Shown: in pieces, positions 5,019-6,407 of the stretch
How the letters are laid out: each line of letters starts with the position of its first letter
Position numbering within the stretch: the first letter of the stretch is position 1
NCBI GenBank assembly: GCA_019911785.1
Contig: JAIOJM010000338.1
Location: forward strand, 1 to 6,407
DNA: 6,407 nt
Reading direction: 5' to 3'
From: Sulfuricella sp.
Lineage (GTDB): Bacteria; Pseudomonadota; Gammaproteobacteria; Burkholderiales; Sulfuricellaceae
Position numbers and translations under genes: made by a program
Notes under the pieces: generated by a model
What the model was told of the DNA's origin: nothing
The model's input: the letters and a program-made list of their open reading frames with translations, nothing else
Database searches by the model: none

Positions 5019-5480
5019 TCAATGGGTGACGCGCGTCACGCCGCCGCCAGACAACACCCGCACCCGCTCGCCGACCCTGAACTGCTCATCGGCTTCCTGG
5101 GTGATGGCGATCATGCGGCCATTATCCAGCTTGACGGTAATTTCCAGACCGTCCTTTCTCATCACGCCCTCTTCGATCGCGGAGCCGGCCACGCCACCGG
5201 CCACGGCACCCAGAATCGTACCGACGGTGCTGCCCTTGCCCGCGCCGATATTGCTGCCGGCGATGCCGCCGATCACCGCGCCCGCACCGGTTCCGACCGG
5301 GCTCTTGGTGCCTTCGATCTTGACCTGGCGCACGCTTTCCACCACGCCCATTTGGACTTCCTGCACCTGACGTGTCTGCTCGCGGCTGTAGGCCCCGCCC
5401 GACATGCTCGATGCGCAGCCGCCGAGCACCGCGACAGATACCGCCGCAACCGCAATCAATTTCACCAGTCTGATATTCAT
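5019..5480 (-). CDS. slyB: SlyB-like outer-membrane lipoprotein with glycine-zipper domain
   Basis: The 153-aa product (E. coli SlyB is 155 aa) has the same layout as SlyB. Residues 1-21 form a lipoprotein signal peptide ending in the lipobox LGGC, with the lipidated Cys at 22. Ala follows the Cys, with no Asp at +2, consistent with sorting to the outer membrane. A YSREQTRQVQEVQMGVV segment (31-47) resembles the SlyB YTASEAKQVQNVSYGTI region. A glycine-zipper 2TM domain (about 62-103, GxxxG-rich) comes next, and the C-terminal beta-rich part ends in RFxxGxRVRVL-like sequence. The family helps keep outer-membrane integrity; in E. coli it belongs to the PhoP/PhoQ stress regulon. ATG 5480 lies only 3 nt after the kinase stop, with GAGGA (5488-5492) 7 nt upstream inside the kinase end, so the two genes are probably cotranscribed and coupled. 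No clear terminator follows. Confidence 0.9.
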   Translation of the reverse strand: MNIRLVKLIAVAAVSVAVLGGCASSMSGGAYSREQTRQVQEVQMGVVESVRQVKIEGTKSPVGTGAGAVIGGIAGSNIGAGKGSTVGTILGAVAGGVAGSAIEEGVMRKDGLEITVKLDNGRMIAITQEADEQFRVGERVRVLSGGGVTRVTH

Positions 5481-5483
5481 TGT

Positions 5484-6407
5484 TTAATCCTCAAGGTTCA
5501 TTCCAAAGTGTTCCTTAAAACGCGAGTGCAGCTCTTCGCGCGCCAGCGTGTGGTTCTGCCCGCCTCGGCTGGCAATCTTGACCGCGCCCAGCAGCGAGGC
5601 CAGCCGCCCGGTTATCTGCCAGTCCATGCCGCGAGCGATCCCGTACAGCAGGCCGGCGCGGTAGGCATCGCCGCAGCCGGTGGGATCGACCACGTCTTGT
5701 ACTTTAACGCAGGGGATTTCGTGGCGTTGACCATCGGCATGAATCTCCGAGCCCTGCCCGCCCTTTGTGACAATCAGCGCCTTGACAAGTTTCGCCAGTT
5801 GCTCGATTTTCTGCCCGGTGCGCTCCTGCAACAGCTGCGCCTCGTAGTCGTTGAGGGCGACATAATCCGCCAGCTCGACGAAGTTCAGCAGCTCCTCGCC
5901 GTCGAACATCGGCAGGCCCTGGCCGGGATCGAACACGAACGGGATGCCCGCCTCGCGGAACTCGCGGGCATGCTGCAGCATCCCTTCCCGTCCGTCCGGC
6001 GCGATGATGCCCAGGCCGACGTTCTGCGCATCGCCGATATGGTTGTGATGGGAGTAGTTCATGGCGCCGGGGTGAAAAGCGGTGATCTGGTTGTCGGCCA
6101 GATCGGTGGTAATGAAGGCCTGCGCGGTGAAGGTTTCGGGCACGCTGCGCACATGCTCCTGCGCCAGGCCGAGTTTCTCCAGCCGCTTCGCATAGGGCTG
6201 GAAATCGTCGCCCACGGTCGCCATGATCTGCGGCTCGCCGCCGATCATCTCCAGGTTGTAGGCGATGTTGCCGGCGCAGCCGCCGTACTCGCGCCGCATG
6301 TCCGGCACCAGGAAAGCGACATTGAGGATGTGGATCTGCTCGGGCAGGATGTGGTTCTTGAAGTGGTCGTGAAACACCATGATGGTGTCGTAGGCGAGAG
6401 AGCCGCA
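5484..6407 (-). CDS. PfkB-family carbohydrate/nucleoside kinase, adenosine kinase-like (5' end cut off)
   Basis: The frame is open through the right edge; 307 codons plus TAA remain. The ATG at 6380 is internal, because the residues before it (CGSLAYDTI) form the usual first beta-strand of PfkB proteins; probably only a few N-terminal residues are missing. Visible motifs, counted from that ATG, are the substrate-site GGCAGNIAYNL (33-43), ATVGDDF (54-60), VFDPGQGLP (149-157), NDYEAQLL (177-184), VTKGGQGS (204-211) and the signature DPTGCGDAYRAGLL (232-245). Asp238 is the predicted catalytic base and the TGCGD loop the anion hole. Close relatives in proteobacteria are often annotated adenosine kinase, but ribokinase-fold substrate specificity cannot be read from these motifs. 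Family assignment is secure and substrate is not. slyB follows after 3 nt. The promoter is outside the window. Confidence 0.88.
   Translation of the reverse strand, partial: CGSLAYDTIMVFHDHFKNHILPEQIHILNVAFLVPDMRREYGGCAGNIAYNLEMIGGEPQIMATVGDDFQPYAKRLEKLGLAQEHVRSVPETFTAQAFITTDLADNQITAFHPGAMNYSHHNHIGDAQNVGLGIIAPDGREGMLQHAREFREAGIPFVFDPGQGLPMFDGEELLNFVELADYVALNDYEAQLLQERTGQKIEQLAKLVKALIVTKGGQGSEIHADGQRHEIPCVKVQDVVDPTGCGDAYRAGLLYGIARGMDWQITGRLASLLGAVKIASRGGQNHTLAREELHSRFKEHFGMNLED

Noticed and set aside
5026..5370. Proline-rich + strand frame antisense to slyB
   Set aside because: The proline/alanine/threonine pattern is the complement of the Gly/Ala-rich glycine zipper; a shadow frame.

Overview
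The window is GC-rich chromosomal DNA, densely packed with genes. It most likely comes from a betaproteobacterium, perhaps of the Nitrosomonadales/Gallionellales/Burkholderiales type. That placement is an inference from the gene set (cytochrome c5, Rep, ApaH, an OlsB/OlsA pair, SlyB, a PfkB-family adenosine-kinase-like protein), the Rep and ApaH sequence style and a palindromic GTAGGTCGGG repeat; no search was run. I see no phage, transposase, integrase, CRISPR array, tRNA or rRNA. The genes are ordinary housekeeping and membrane-lipid genes, and the interest lies in the DNA between them.

Layout, left to right. (1) 3-320 (+): the 3' end of a cytochrome c5-type haem protein, cut by the left edge. 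(2) 321-451: a short gap with a 46-bp palindromic repeat (365-410) and a strong hairpin terminator (425-460) shared with the convergent next gene. (3) 452-2437 (-): the complete DNA helicase gene rep. (4) 2438-2593: a divergent promoter region built around two inverted arrays of a 7-bp repeat, so that both flanking genes would carry the same heptamer sequence in their leaders. (5) 2594-3421 (+): apaH, symmetrical Ap4A hydrolase, whose 3' end overlaps the next gene tail-to-tail by 80 bp. (6) 3342-4911 (-): olsB then olsA, overlapping by 32 bp, which encode the two acyltransferases that make ornithine lipid. (7) 4912-5018: the olsB promoter region, with three 11-bp direct repeats that look like a PhoB-binding Pho box. 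(8) 5019-6407 (-): a PfkB-family sugar/nucleoside kinase cut by the right edge, followed after 3 nt by slyB, an outer-membrane lipoprotein gene.

How the parts fit. OlsB N-acylates ornithine to lyso-ornithine lipid and OlsA adds the second acyl chain, giving a phosphorus-free membrane lipid. A Pho box in front of olsBA would place this lipid under phosphate-starvation control, a logic established for olsB in Sinorhizobium meliloti. This is the most biologically meaningful inference here. The second observation worth following is the rep/apaH intergenic region. There a 35-bp inverted duplication of five ordered heptamers sits directly against both start codons, and it also produces a spurious N-terminal extension of the Rep reading frame. 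I did not find evidence for a wholly new gene system.
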